DNA from: Sphingomonas sp. Y57
GTDB lineage: Bacteria > Pseudomonadota > Alphaproteobacteria > Sphingomonadales > Sphingomonadaceae
NCBI RefSeq assembly: GCF_001015195.1
Contig: NZ_LDES01000076.1
Location: 1-41,311 of the forward strand
Length of the DNA: 41,311 nucleotides
Direction of reading: 5' to 3'
Below, in pieces: positions 8,660 to 15,953 of the stretch. Position numbers and translations under genes: made by a program. The notes below the pieces were generated by a model. That model ran no database searches. It saw only the letters and a list, made by a program, of their open reading frames with translations, and was not told where the DNA came from. Position 1 is the first letter of the stretch. Every line of letters starts with the position of its first letter.

Positions 8660-8758
8660 AGCCGCCGGGCGCCGGGCATCTGCCCGGCTTGGCTTCCTCG
8701 GATAAGCGAAGGCGCAGCCAGCGCGGGGCGCTGGCGAGCACGGAGCTCGGGCGGCCGC
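8660..8758 (+). repeat. Left copy of a structured repeat (inverted partner at 9597-9702)
   Basis: Bases 8682-8758 match the reverse complement of 9597-9673 at 76 of 77 positions; the single difference is at 8701. Similarity continues outward as AGCCG-3 nt-GGCGCC, so the element is about 99 bp. Internally it can fold into GCCGGGCA/TGCCCGGC (8671-8688), GCCAGCGC-GGG-GCGCTGGC (8717-8735) and CGAGC-ACGGA-GCTCG (8735-8749). It begins about 18 bp after the gmk stop, so it may act in 3'-end formation of the gmk mRNA. Confidence 0.8.
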
Positions 8759-8785
8759 CACGGCTCGCTTCGCGGACCGATCTCC

Positions 8786-8816
8786 GCCTACGGACTGCCC
8801 CCGGCAGTCCGTAGGC
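8786..8816. terminator. Perfect 14-bp hairpin downstream of gmk
   Basis: GCCTACGGACTGCC, a CCC loop and the exact complement GGCAGTCCGTAGGC. There is no U-tract, so it is not a textbook intrinsic terminator. It is still a very stable stem in the gap between gmk and the next gene, and could stop or stabilise the gmk transcript. Confidence 0.35.
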
Positions 8817-8985
8817 CGGCTTCGATCCTTGCGGGACGCCGGCGCGTCCCGTTTCACCGCGAGCGTCTGAATCGCGGGAAAATCTCCGGCGTCCAAGGAC
8901 TAAACGACACATTCCATCGCAGTATTGCTTGCACGGAACGATCTTTGGCCTAGCCTTCGGGGTTTGGATTGACGGGAGGGCTCGC

Positions 8986-9549
8986 ATGGCCAGGACCTTG
9001 ACCGGCGGTATCGTCGCCGGCGTCGCGCTCTATCTGATCGGCTTCGTCTTCTGGGGGACGCCGCTCAGCCAGCTCGCCTTCAACCGGCTCGAACAGCCGC
9101 AGTCGGCGGCGATCCAGCAGGCGCTCGCCGAGACGCTGACGATGAGCGGCACCGGCACCTATTCGATTCCGGCGACGGGGACAGCGGCGGGCGACATCGC
9201 CTTCGCGCGCGGGCCGGTCGCGGTCGTCCATTTCAACACGGGTGGCTTCCCGGTCGTCGACAGCGGCTCGCTCGGCACCGGCTTCATCCTGGCGCTGGTG
9301 ACCGGCCTGATCATCGCCGTAGCCATGGGCGTGGTTGGTTCGCGAATCGCCGATTTTGCCGGACGCGCCCAGGTCGCCGTCCTCTTTGCGCTGGCCGCGA
9401 CGCTCTACCTCGACATCGGCCAGCCGATCTTCAATCATTTCGGCTTCGGCTACTGGATCTACCTGTTCATCAGCGACTTTGTCGGTCTCGCCGCCGCGGG
9501 CCTGATCATCGCCCGCTGGTTCCTGCCGCGCGGCGGGATATTGAGCTGA
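8986..9549 (+). CDS. Conserved-looking integral membrane protein, function unknown
   Basis: A 187-residue protein with about four predicted membrane helices: about 6-24 (GGIVAGVALYLIGFVFWG), 97-118 (GFILALVTGLIIAVAMGVVG), 127-143 and 155-176. Between helices 1 and 2 is a roughly 70-residue soluble loop with TYSIPATGTAAGDIAFARGPVAV-like strands that probably faces the periplasm. I do not recognise the family. The ATG at 8986 is set by an excellent GGGAGGG Shine-Dalgarno five bases upstream; the longer frame from 8929 is not needed. It stands alone between two inverted copies of a structured repeat and is convergent with the ATP12 gene. Confidence 0.8.
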   Translation: MARTLTGGIVAGVALYLIGFVFWGTPLSQLAFNRLEQPQSAAIQQALAETLTMSGTGTYSIPATGTAAGDIAFARGPVAVVHFNTGGFPVVDSGSLGTGFILALVTGLIIAVAMGVVGSRIADFAGRAQVAVLFALAATLYLDIGQPIFNHFGFGYWIYLFISDFVGLAAAGLIIARWFLPRGGILS

Positions 9550-9596
9550 CGCGGGAGAACCGACTACCGGAGCCCGTCAGGGCTTCGCAAGGCCCA

Positions 9597-9702
9597 GCGG
9601 CCGCCCGAGCTCCGTGCTCGCCAGCGCCCCGCGCTGGCTGCGCCTTCGCTTATGCGAGGAAGCCAAGCCGGGCGGATGTTCGCCGCCCGGCGCCTGACGG
9701 CT
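9597..9702 (-). repeat. Right copy of the structured repeat, inverted
   Basis: Reverse-complement partner of 8660-8758 (76 of 77 identical over 9597-9673). Its outer hairpin is GCCGGGCGG/CCGCCCGGC (9667-9691). It lies between two convergent genes and ends on the first two bases of the ATP12 stop codon. Another small stem, AGCCC-GTCA-GGGCT, lies at 9571-9584. The position fits a bidirectional 3' end for the membrane-protein and ATP12 transcripts. Confidence 0.8.
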
Positions 9703-10393
9703 AAACCAACAGCGCCAGAAACCGCGCTGCCGCCTTGAAATCGGCGCGGCGATTCTCGCGGGCCTCGGCGGCGAGCGCGTCCTCGCCCCATTGCTCGGCC
9801 TGCCACAGCTCGTCGAGATGCGCGGCAGCGAAGGCCTTTTCCGCGTCGATCGGCCCCTCGACGACCGCAAGCGCGATCACCAGCGAGCCGGCGATGGTGA
9901 CGAGCGGCTGGAGCGCGGCGAGGTGGAATGCGTCATGCGCGGCGATCGCTGCCGCCAGCCGCTGCACCGTCTCGTCGGGCTGGGGGCGGTGGACGATGCC
10001 CGTGACCGTCTCGAAATGGATGTCGTAACGGGTCCGTGCCCAGTCGAGCAGCGGGTCCCAGCTCGCGGCCTGGCGTGCGACCAGCTCCGCGGGACCGTCG
10101 GCGCGGTAGCAGAGCAGGTCCGTCTCGGCATAGGCGGCGAGGCCCCTGGCAAAGGCGTCGGGATCGGGCGCGATCCGGTCGATCGCGGCATTGGCCAGCC
10201 CGGTCAGGGGCATCCGGCGCGGATCGATCTCTCCGGCTTGCGCATCCCATTCGGCTGCGACGGCATGGGCCAGGGCGGAGGTGGGGAGCGCTAGTTCGGC
10301 GCGAGCCGGGGTTTTCACGCCGCGCCCGTCGAGCCGGATCGCATGGCCGTCCGCAACGGATTCGACAGATACCTGCTTATAGAATCGCTTCAT
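9701..10393 (-). CDS. ATP12-family F1-ATPase assembly chaperone
   Basis: Belongs to the ATP12 family, which in mitochondria chaperones the F1 alpha subunit; homologues are typical of alphaproteobacteria. The start MKRFYKQVSVESVADGHAIRLDGRGVKTPAR is diagnostic. The conserved middle with AVAAEWDAQAGEIDPRRMPLTGLANAAID and the C-terminal EGPIDAEKAFAAAHLDELWQAEQWGED complete the family pattern. The ATG at 10393 gives 230 residues, close to the usual length; the longer frame upstream runs antisense within the HAD gene region. It overlaps the HAD gene by 4 bp and is the last gene of a leftward crcB-rluC-HAD-ATP12 unit. Confidence 0.93.
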   Translation of the reverse strand: MKRFYKQVSVESVADGHAIRLDGRGVKTPARAELALPTSALAHAVAAEWDAQAGEIDPRRMPLTGLANAAIDRIAPDPDAFARGLAAYAETDLLCYRADGPAELVARQAASWDPLLDWARTRYDIHFETVTGIVHRPQPDETVQRLAAAIAAHDAFHLAALQPLVTIAGSLVIALAVVEGPIDAEKAFAAAHLDELWQAEQWGEDALAAEARENRRADFKAAARFLALLV

Positions 10394-11082
10394 GGCTGCG
10401 CCGATAGCGCGAGTCGCAGGATCTCGGGAAGCTGGTCCGGACGGTCGGCGACGAAATCCGCGCCCTCGTCGAACAGCTCGCGCGGGGTGTGGTAACCCCA
10501 GGCGACCCCGATCGTCGCGCAGCCGGCATTGACGCCCATGCCTATGTCGAAGCTGGTGTCGCCGATCATCACGCTGGTCGCGGGGATCGCACCGGCGTCG
10601 GCCATCGCCTGGACGATCATCGACGGATGCGGCTTGGACGGATGGCGGTCGGCGGTCTGGAGCGAGACGAACAGTCCATGGATGTCGTGTGCCTCCAGGC
10701 AATGTTTGAGTCCGCGGTCAGACTTTCCGGTCGCCACCGCCAGCAGCCAGCCTTCAGCGTCCAGCGTGCGCAGCGTTTCGGCGACGCCGGGGAACAGCGG
10801 CTCGTCGACTTCGCCTGCGCCGCGCATCGCCTGGAAGGCGCGCTTGTAGGTCTCGCCGACCCGGACGTGCAGCTCATGATCGGCGTCGGGCAGCAGTACG
10901 GCCACCGCCTGGGTGAGACTGAGGCCGACGACGCGGCGGACGGCCGGAGCAGCCGGCTCCGGCAGCTTCTCGATTGCAAAAGCCTCGGCCATCGCGCGGC
11001 AGATATTCGCCTGGCTATCGACCAGCGTACCGTCGCAATCGAAGATGGCGAGGCGGTTCGGCCCCGAGGCGAAGCCGCTCAT
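10390..11082 (-). CDS. HAD-superfamily hydrolase, phosphoglycolate-phosphatase-like
   Basis: A 230-residue haloacid-dehalogenase phosphatase with a helical cap (subfamily IA). Motif I is FDCDGTLVDS with the nucleophile D15 and acid D17. Motif II is the T of VATGKSD, motif III the lysine of SKPHP, and motif IV IGDTSFDIGMG. It resembles Gph and pyrophosphatase PpaX/AHBA-synthesis phosphatases, so the substrate is not certain. The start overlaps the pseudouridine synthase gene by 4 bp and the end overlaps the ATP12 gene by 4 bp. Translational coupling across the unit is therefore likely. Confidence 0.9.
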   Translation of the reverse strand: MSGFASGPNRLAIFDCDGTLVDSQANICRAMAEAFAIEKLPEPAAPAVRRVVGLSLTQAVAVLLPDADHELHVRVGETYKRAFQAMRGAGEVDEPLFPGVAETLRTLDAEGWLLAVATGKSDRGLKHCLEAHDIHGLFVSLQTADRHPSKPHPSMIVQAMADAGAIPATSVMIGDTSFDIGMGVNAGCATIGVAWGYHTPRELFDEGADFVADRPDQLPEILRLALSAQP

Positions 11083-12185
11083 CCCCTGCTGCGTCCGCGC
11101 CGCTCGCCTCGCCGCGCCTTGCGCGCGTCCTTCGCCCTGGCGGCCTGCGCGCGGCGCTTGCCCTCGGCGGTCTCGGAGAATTTGACCTCGTCGATCGGCA
11201 GGTCGCCCTCGGCCTCGTCGAAGCCCAGGTTACGCAGCGAATCGGCGATATGCTCAGGCAGCTCGGCGACGACGTCGAGGGTGCCGCCGTCGGGATGGTC
11301 GACCCGCAGGCGGCGGGCGTGGAGGTGCATCTTGCGGCTGATCGTGCCCGACAGGAATGCTTCCGCCCCGCCATATTTTCCGTCGCCAACGATGGGGTGG
11401 CCGATCGCGGCCAGGTGGACGCGGAGCTGGTGGGTGCGGCCGGTATGGGGCTGCAGCTCGACCCAGCAGGCGCGGTTGCCGGCGCGCTCGATCACGCGGT
11501 AGCGGGTTCGCGCCGGGCTGCCCTCCTTCTCGTCGACGTGCATCTTCTCGCCGCCGGTGCCCGGCTGCTTGGCGATCGGCAGCTCGATCATGCCGTCGTC
11601 GATCGAGGGCACGCCGGTCGCGATCGCCCAATAGACCTTGCGCGCGGTGCGGCTGCTGAACGCCTTGGCGAAATGCGCGGCGGCGCGCGAGGTGCGGGCG
11701 AGCAGCAGCACCCCCGAGGTGTCCTTGTCGAGCCGGTGGACCAGCTTGGGCCGGCTTTCCGCGTCGAACTGGAGCGCGTCGAGCAGGCGATCGACATGCG
11801 TCTCGGTCTTGGTGCCACCCTGCGTAGCGAGGCCGGGCGGTTTGTTGATCACGATCGCCTGCCGGTCCTGGTGGATCACCAGGCTGCGCGCGAAAGCGAT
11901 CTCCTCCTCGGTCAGCGGCGCGCGGGGGCGGGCGGGGCGCTGCGCCTTGGCGGCGGTCGCCGCCGCCGCGATCTCCGCCGGGGGCAGGCGGATGACCTGG
12001 CCCGCCTCGATCCGATCGCCTGGCGTTGCGCGCTTGCCGTCGACGCGGAGCTGGCCGGTCCGTGCCCAGCGCGAGACGATGTTGAAGCTGGTGTCGGGCA
12101 TGTGCCGCTTGAACCAGCGGTCGAGCCGGATGCCGTCATCGTCGTCGCCGACGGTGAACTGGCGGCTGTCGGCATCCCCGCTCAT
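11079..12185 (-). CDS. RluC/RluD-family 23S rRNA pseudouridine synthase
   Basis: Converts uridines of large-subunit rRNA to pseudouridine. An N-terminal S4 RNA-binding domain (about 8-68) is followed by the catalytic domain with VINKPPGLATQGG and the active-site loop HRLDKDTSGVLLLART, where D153 is the catalytic aspartate. Later come QPHTGRTHQLRVHLAAIGHPIVGD and LHARRL. The S4 plus RluA-type architecture fits RluC, which modifies U955/2504/2580 in E. coli, but RluD-like activity cannot be excluded. The 368 residues include a basic tail of about 28 residues rich in Arg/Lys/Ala (EGKRRAQAARAKDARKARRG) that could add rRNA affinity. It overlaps crcB and the HAD gene by 4 bp each. Confidence 0.93.
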   Translation of the reverse strand: MSGDADSRQFTVGDDDDGIRLDRWFKRHMPDTSFNIVSRWARTGQLRVDGKRATPGDRIEAGQVIRLPPAEIAAAATAAKAQRPARPRAPLTEEEIAFARSLVIHQDRQAIVINKPPGLATQGGTKTETHVDRLLDALQFDAESRPKLVHRLDKDTSGVLLLARTSRAAAHFAKAFSSRTARKVYWAIATGVPSIDDGMIELPIAKQPGTGGEKMHVDEKEGSPARTRYRVIERAGNRACWVELQPHTGRTHQLRVHLAAIGHPIVGDGKYGGAEAFLSGTISRKMHLHARRLRVDHPDGGTLDVVAELPEHIADSLRNLGFDEAEGDLPIDEVKFSETAEGKRRAQAARAKDARKARRGERRGRSRG

Positions 12186-12559
12186 GCCAGAACCCGGCCG
12201 AGCGCGAGCCCGGCGAACAGCATCAGCACCGATCCCGCGACCGACGACACCGCATAGGCGCAGGCCATCGCATAGTCGCCGCGCGTCAGCATGTTGAACG
12301 TCTCCAGCGTGAAGGCGGAGAAGGTGGTGAAGCCGCCGAGCACACCGACGCCGAGGAACAGGCGCAGCGGCTCGCCCTCGATCGCCGCGCGAGCGACCAC
12401 GGCGGCGAGCACCCCCATCAGCAGCCCGCCGAGCAGGTTGACGATCCAGGTGCCGAACGGGAAGGCGGGGCCGAGCTGGCGGAGGGCGACCGAGCCGATA
12501 TGGTAGCGGAAGCCGGCGCCGATGGCGCCGCCGACCATGACGAGGAGAAGCGGGGGCAT
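12182..12559 (-). CDS. crcB: Fluoride channel CrcB/Fluc
   Basis: A small dimeric inner-membrane channel that lets fluoride leave the cell. It has 125 residues with four hydrophobic helices. The conserved signature GVLGGFTTFSAFTLET (about 73-88), with its phenylalanine and TTFS pore residues, is intact, and the N-terminal GGAIGAGFRYHIG is typical. It is the first gene of the crcB-rluC-HAD-ATP12 unit. I looked for a fluoride riboswitch in the 155-bp leader and did not recognise one. Confidence 0.95.
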   Translation of the reverse strand: MPPLLLVMVGGAIGAGFRYHIGSVALRQLGPAFPFGTWIVNLLGGLLMGVLAAVVARAAIEGEPLRLFLGVGVLGGFTTFSAFTLETFNMLTRGDYAMACAYAVSSVAGSVLMLFAGLALGRVLA

Positions 12560-12714
12560 GCCCGTCCCTTTAACCGCTGCCGGGGCCCGGCGCCAGTGCG
12601 GCGCCTCGCCTGTCGGAATCGGTTACGGCCTGAGCGTATCAGATCGGTCGCTCCGGCTCATGATCTGGCGCGATTTCCGCGTCGGCGGATGCTCCCATCT
12701 GCCTGGGAAAAGCT

Positions 12715-13257
12715 TTAACGCGCGTCGGTGCCGCGGATCAGGATGGTACCCGCCGACCCGCCCGGTGCCGGGTTGATCGTGATGGTGAGATGGTCGCCAT
12801 CGCCCTTGGTCGCGGTCATGACCGAACCGGCGCCGGCCTGTTTCACGGTGACGTCGCGGAAGTCCGCGCGGGGTGCCGCGGCGGCATAATAGGCCGCGAC
12901 CTTGGCCGGATCGGCCGGGCTGGTGAAGCGCATCTCGACGATGCCGTCGCCCTCGGCCTCGCCATTCTGATCGGTGACGTTGATCCCGGACAGCTTGCTG
13001 CCCGGATAGAGCTTCATCCCGTCAATATCCATATGGTCGCCGCCCAGCTCCATGCCGGGGATCTTCAGCTTGCCCTCGAATCCAGGCACCGATACCGAGA
13101 CTCCCTCGACCCCGTCCTTTGCCGCGATCGCCACATTACCGTCGGCGCTGATCTCGACCGAGGCGCCGTCCTTCGCCCCCTCGTCCTTACCGACCTTCAT
13201 CTCGCAGGCGCCGAGCAGCAGCAACGGCACCGACAGTCCCAGCACGGCCTTGCGCAT
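12715..13257 (-). CDS. Predicted lipoprotein, function unknown
   Basis: A 180-residue exported lipoprotein. The signal sequence MRKAVLGLSVPLLLLGAC has a clean lipobox LGAC with the lipidated C18. The mature part is acidic and glycine-rich, with beta-strand-like repeats (ISADGNVAIAAKDGVEGVSVSVPGFEGKLKIPG) and a C-terminal globular section (about 105-178). I do not recognise the family. A GGGAGA Shine-Dalgarno lies about 7 bases before the ATG. It diverges from a 73-residue membrane protein across a 94-bp region holding an AT-rich palindrome, suggesting shared control. Confidence 0.85.
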   Translation of the reverse strand: MRKAVLGLSVPLLLLGACEMKVGKDEGAKDGASVEISADGNVAIAAKDGVEGVSVSVPGFEGKLKIPGMELGGDHMDIDGMKLYPGSKLSGINVTDQNGEAEGDGIVEMRFTSPADPAKVAAYYAAAAPRADFRDVTVKQAGAGSVMTATKGDGDHLTITINPAPGGSAGTILIRGTDAR

Positions 13258-13289
13258 ATCCCAATCTCCCGGGAAGCATCTGGTTCACT

Positions 13290-13313
13290 GGTGTATTATA
13301 TAGATATAACACC
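13290..13313. promoter_or_regulatory. AT-rich palindrome in a divergent promoter
   Basis: GGTGTATTATAT-AG-ATATAACACC is an inverted repeat in which the left arm carries two extra bases compared with the exact complement of GGTGTTATAT. It is strikingly AT-rich against the surrounding GC-rich DNA and lies between two divergent genes, 33 bp from the lipoprotein start and 39 bp from the membrane-protein start. It probably contains the -10 regions of one or both genes. GTGTA...ACAC arms recall operators of GntR/YtrA or PadR-type repressors, which is only an analogy. Confidence 0.5.
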
Positions 13314-13351
13314 GGTTGCAATCCCGCGCAGCTTGGACGAAGTTACCGCGC

Positions 13352-13573
13352 ATGTTCAACATCATCTCGCTCGCGATCGGCGTCCTTGCCCTGCTCGGCG
13401 CGATGCTCGGCTTCTTTCCCTTCCTGGGCTGGATGAACTGGGCGGTCGTGCCGCTTGCGCTGATGGGCGCGGCGTTCGGCATCCTCTCCCATCGCGACAG
13501 CGGACGGCGGCTCAACAGCTTCGTGCTGGTCGTCGGCATCGTCCGGCTGATCATCGGCGGCGGATTATTCTAG
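13352..13573 (+). CDS. Small membrane protein, function unknown
   Basis: A 73-residue protein that is almost entirely hydrophobic: helices at about 2-22 (FNIISLAIGVLALLGAMLGFF), 24-43 (LGWMNWAVVPLALMGAAFGI) and 55-72 (FVLVVGIVRLIIGGGLF), with a short basic loop HRDSGRR between the last two. The arrangement resembles short DUF-type envelope proteins, and I cannot give a function. I choose the ATG at 13352, since the 12 residues from the upstream frame are polar and unlike a signal. It diverges from the lipoprotein gene. Confidence 0.8.
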   Translation: MFNIISLAIGVLALLGAMLGFFPFLGWMNWAVVPLALMGAAFGILSHRDSGRRLNSFVLVVGIVRLIIGGGLF

Positions 13574-13718
13574 CTGGGCGCTGCCCTTCCCGCCGGGCGA
13601 CGCCCAAGATCGTTTGACGTGTGAAATCATCGGCAGCGGTGCAATTGCTTGCCGAATCGGCGGGCACGCGGCAGGCTCCCGCCAGGCGATGGGGCGTCGC
13701 CGCGTGTGGGGGGCTTTG

Positions 13719-14405
13719 ATGACACCAGCCGAACTCGCCGCGCACCTGCCGAAGGGCAGCGTCTTCGCGGATTGCGACGATGCCGAACTGGCCGATCTGC
13801 TGTCGGTCGGTTCACTCCAGGCGACGCGCTCGAACGAGGAGATATTGCGCCAGGGCGACGAGGGCACCTCGCTGGTGCTGATCCTCGACGGCGTGGTGCG
13901 CATCTCGCTGGTGACGCCGAACGGGCGCGAGATCATCCTGGACTATGCCGAAGCCGGCGCAGTGCTGGGCGAGATTGCGGTGCTCGACGGCCAGCCGCGT
14001 ACCGCCTCGGCCACGGCGATGTGGCCGGGCCGGCTGCTCCGCATCCCGCGCGCCAGCTTCTTCGGTTTCCTGGAGCGCCATCCCAAGGTGGCGGTGCGGC
14101 TGCTGCGCGAGATGGCGCGCCGGCTGCGCGAGACCGACAGCACGATCGAAAGTGATCGCGCCTTCACCACCGCGCCGCGCCTCGCCCGCTATCTCAAGCG
14201 GCTGACCGACCAGAAGATGCACGGCGCCAAGCTGACCCGCGATCTCAGCCAGTCCGAACTTGGCAGCTTCGTCGGAATCAGCCGCGAGAACATCAACCGC
14301 CAGCTTGCCGCCTGGGCCAGCGAGGGGGTGATCGAGTTGACCCAGGGCAAGATCCGGATCGTCGACCCCGATTATCTCACCCAGATCGCCGAGGCGGCGG
14401 AGTGA
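13719..14405 (+). CDS. Crp/Fnr-family transcriptional regulator
   Basis: A 228-residue one-component regulator. The N-terminal cyclic-nucleotide-binding-like domain (about 15-125) includes LRQGDEGTSLVLILDGVVRIS and a phosphate-binding-cassette-like AVLGEIAVLDGQPRTASATA, which resembles true cAMP/cGMP sites (GE...PRTA/S). A dimerisation helix follows (about 128-150), then a winged helix-turn-helix with LSQSELGSFVGISRENINRQLAAWASEGVI (about 178-207). There is no cysteine cluster of the FNR type, so it is CRP-like rather than an oxygen sensor; the ligand is unknown. The ATG at 13719 begins MTPAELAAHLPKG; the longer frame to 13614 lacks homologous character. Confidence 0.92.
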   Translation: MTPAELAAHLPKGSVFADCDDAELADLLSVGSLQATRSNEEILRQGDEGTSLVLILDGVVRISLVTPNGREIILDYAEAGAVLGEIAVLDGQPRTASATAMWPGRLLRIPRASFFGFLERHPKVAVRLLREMARRLRETDSTIESDRAFTTAPRLARYLKRLTDQKMHGAKLTRDLSQSELGSFVGISRENINRQLAAWASEGVIELTQGKIRIVDPDYLTQIAEAAE

Positions 14406-14415
14406 TATCCTTTCC

Positions 14416-14513
14416 CGTCATCCCGGCGAAAGCCGGGATCTCGCTGCCTTTCCACGCTCTCCGCGAGACGGGGGACGAAGAGAAGCCAGATCCCGGCTTT
14501 CGTCGGGATGACG
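14416..14513. repeat. Palindromic repeat, CGTCATCCCGG class
   Basis: Two 26-bp arms (14416-14441 and 14488-14513) are inverted copies with one mismatch, separated by 46 bp. Each arm itself contains the small palindrome CCCGGC-GAAA-GCCGGG. The same element recurs at 28271-28360 and 40283-40369, and in part at the left window edge. It lies 11 bp downstream of the crp-like gene, and could act as an RNA 3' stabiliser or terminator. Confidence 0.85.
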
Positions 14514-14574
14514 ATGAAGGGGTCTGAGTCACGTAGAACTGGCACGCGACGCCCGCCGGCGCTACATCGCGGCG

Positions 14575-15435
14575 ATGCGTCCCCCACAGAAGACTCCGCC
14601 GGGCAAGGCCCTGCCGCCGCCGAAGCGCGGCCGCCGCCAGGCGCGCACCGCGCCCGCCGCTCCGGCCAACCCGCACCCCGCCCGCGCCGCTGCCAAGGGC
14701 GGGCGCGAGCCGCAGCGCATCGCCAAGTTGCTGGCGCGCGCCGGCATTGCCTCACGCCGCGAGATCGAGCGGATGATCGCCGACGGGCGCGTCGCGATCG
14801 ACGGCGTCGCGATCGACACCCCGGCGACCCTGCTCACCTCGCTCAAGGGTGTCACCGTCGACGGCAAGCCGGTGGCCGCGCCAGAGGCGACCCGCCTGTT
14901 CCTGTTTCACAAGCCCCGCGGCCTGCTCACCACCGAGCGTGATCCCAAGGGGCGGCCGACCATCTATGACCGGCTGCCTGGGGGACTGCCGCGGGTGATG
15001 CCGGTCGGCCGGCTCGACCTTAACACCGAAGGGCTGCTGCTGCTGACCACCGACGGGGAGTTCAAGCGTCAGCTTGAATTGCCGTCCACGGGGGTCGAGC
15101 GCGTCTATCGGGCCCGCGCCTATGGCAATGTCCATCAGGAGCAGCTGGAAGCACTGATCGAGGGGGTCGAGATAGACGGCGTCCGCTATGGATCGATCGA
15201 TGCGAACATGGAACGCCGCACCGGCGCCAATGTCTGGATCGAGATGAAACTCCGCGAAGGCCGCAACCGCGAGGTACGCCGCGTGCTCGAGCATCTCGGT
15301 CTCGAAGTGTCGAGGCTGATCCGCATCGCCTATGGAGCGTTCGAGCTCGGCGATCTCCAGCCGGGCGAGGTGGGCGAGATCGCCCAGCACCAGCTCGTCG
15401 CCTTCCGCAAGACGCTGAAGGGCGGCCGCGAATGA
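14575..15435 (+). CDS. RsuA/RluB-family rRNA pseudouridine synthase
   Basis: Modifies a uridine in rRNA, either 23S (RluB-like) or 16S (RsuA-like). After a basic, proline-rich N-terminal extension of about 45 residues comes an S4 domain (QRIAKLLARAGIASRREIERMI) and then the catalytic domain. That domain has FHKPRGLLTTERDPKGRPTIYD and the active-site loop GRLDLNTEGLLLLT, with D148 as catalytic aspartate. Further on is EMKLREGRNREVRRVLEHLGLEVSRLIRIAYG. The whole is 286 residues. The order with RsmD directly downstream, overlapping by 4 bp, is common in alphaproteobacteria and points to coordinated ribosome maturation. Confidence 0.94.
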   Translation: MRPPQKTPPGKALPPPKRGRRQARTAPAAPANPHPARAAAKGGREPQRIAKLLARAGIASRREIERMIADGRVAIDGVAIDTPATLLTSLKGVTVDGKPVAAPEATRLFLFHKPRGLLTTERDPKGRPTIYDRLPGGLPRVMPVGRLDLNTEGLLLLTTDGEFKRQLELPSTGVERVYRARAYGNVHQEQLEALIEGVEIDGVRYGSIDANMERRTGANVWIEMKLREGRNREVRRVLEHLGLEVSRLIRIAYGAFELGDLQPGEVGEIAQHQLVAFRKTLKGGRE

Positions 15436-15953
15436 GGATCATCGCCGGCCAGTGGCGCGGCCGGCCGCTGATCGCTCCGCAGGGGCAGGCGACCCGGCCG
15501 ACCGCCGACCGCACTCGCGAGGCGCTGTTCTCCATGCTGGCCAGCCGGCTGGGCAGTTTCGAAGGACTAGCCGTCGCCGATGTCTGCGCGGGTACCGGCG
15601 CCCTGGGGCTGGAGGCGCTGTCGCGGGGCGCCGCGCGGTGCACCTTCGTCGAGAGGGACCGAGCGGCGGTCGAGGCGCTGCGGGCGAACATCGCCAAGCT
15701 TGGTGCGACGGCGGAGGTGCGGCCGATCGCGGCGGAGAGCTTCACCGGCGGCGCCTATGATCTGGTGCTGATCGATCCCCCCTATGGAACCGGACTCGGC
15801 CAGAAGATACTGCCTGCGATCGGGCTCGCGCCAGGCGGCTGGGCGAGCATCGAGACGGCGCGCGACGAGGCGGTGGCGGTGCCCGGCTTCACCGTCGAGG
15901 CCGAGCGGGTCCACGGCAAGGCGCGGATCACGCTGCTACGGTCTGCACCCTAG
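15432..15953 (+). CDS. rsmD: 16S rRNA (guanine(966)-N(2))-methyltransferase
   Basis: Methylates G966 of 16S rRNA on assembled small-subunit particles with S-adenosylmethionine. The start MRIIAGQWRGRPLIAPQGQATRPT is typical. The SAM-binding motif VADVCAGTGALGLEALSRGA (about 50-69) and the catalytic DPPY (LVLIDPPYGTG, about 114-124) are intact. It is 173 residues, near the usual length. It overlaps the pseudouridine synthase gene by 4 bp. Its last 26 bases overlap the 3' end of the convergent tetR-type gene. Confidence 0.96.
   Translation: MRIIAGQWRGRPLIAPQGQATRPTADRTREALFSMLASRLGSFEGLAVADVCAGTGALGLEALSRGAARCTFVERDRAAVEALRANIAKLGATAEVRPIAAESFTGGAYDLVLIDPPYGTGLGQKILPAIGLAPGGWASIETARDEAVAVPGFTVEAERVHGKARITLLRSAP

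Larger units (their letters stand above)
8642..8985. other. 344-bp non-coding region rich in hairpins
   Basis: I see no convincing gene here. From left to right it holds a hairpin GCCGGGCA-TC-TGCCCGGC (8671-8688), the left copy of a long inverted repeat (8660-8758), a perfect 14-bp stem with a CCC loop (GCCTACGGACTGCC and its complement, 8786-8816), and a 7-bp stem CGGGACG/CGTCCCG (8832-8851). The last 130 bases contain the leader of the membrane-protein gene with its GGGAGGG ribosome binding site at 8974-8980. The short frames that cross it have repeat-like composition. Confidence 0.7.

Noticed and set aside
8929-8985. Longer N-terminus for the membrane protein at 8986
   Set aside because: The strong GGGAGGG site is five bases from the ATG at 8986, and the upstream residues do not look like part of the protein.
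8660-9702. Composite transposon or insertion sequence made of the two inverted arms and the gene between them
   Set aside because: There is no transposase, no obvious target-site duplication outside the arms, and the enclosed gene is a membrane protein with normal codon use.
12560-12714. Possible fluoride riboswitch ahead of crcB
   Set aside because: I looked for the conserved fluoride-aptamer blocks on the minus strand and did not find them; only short GC-rich palindromes are present.
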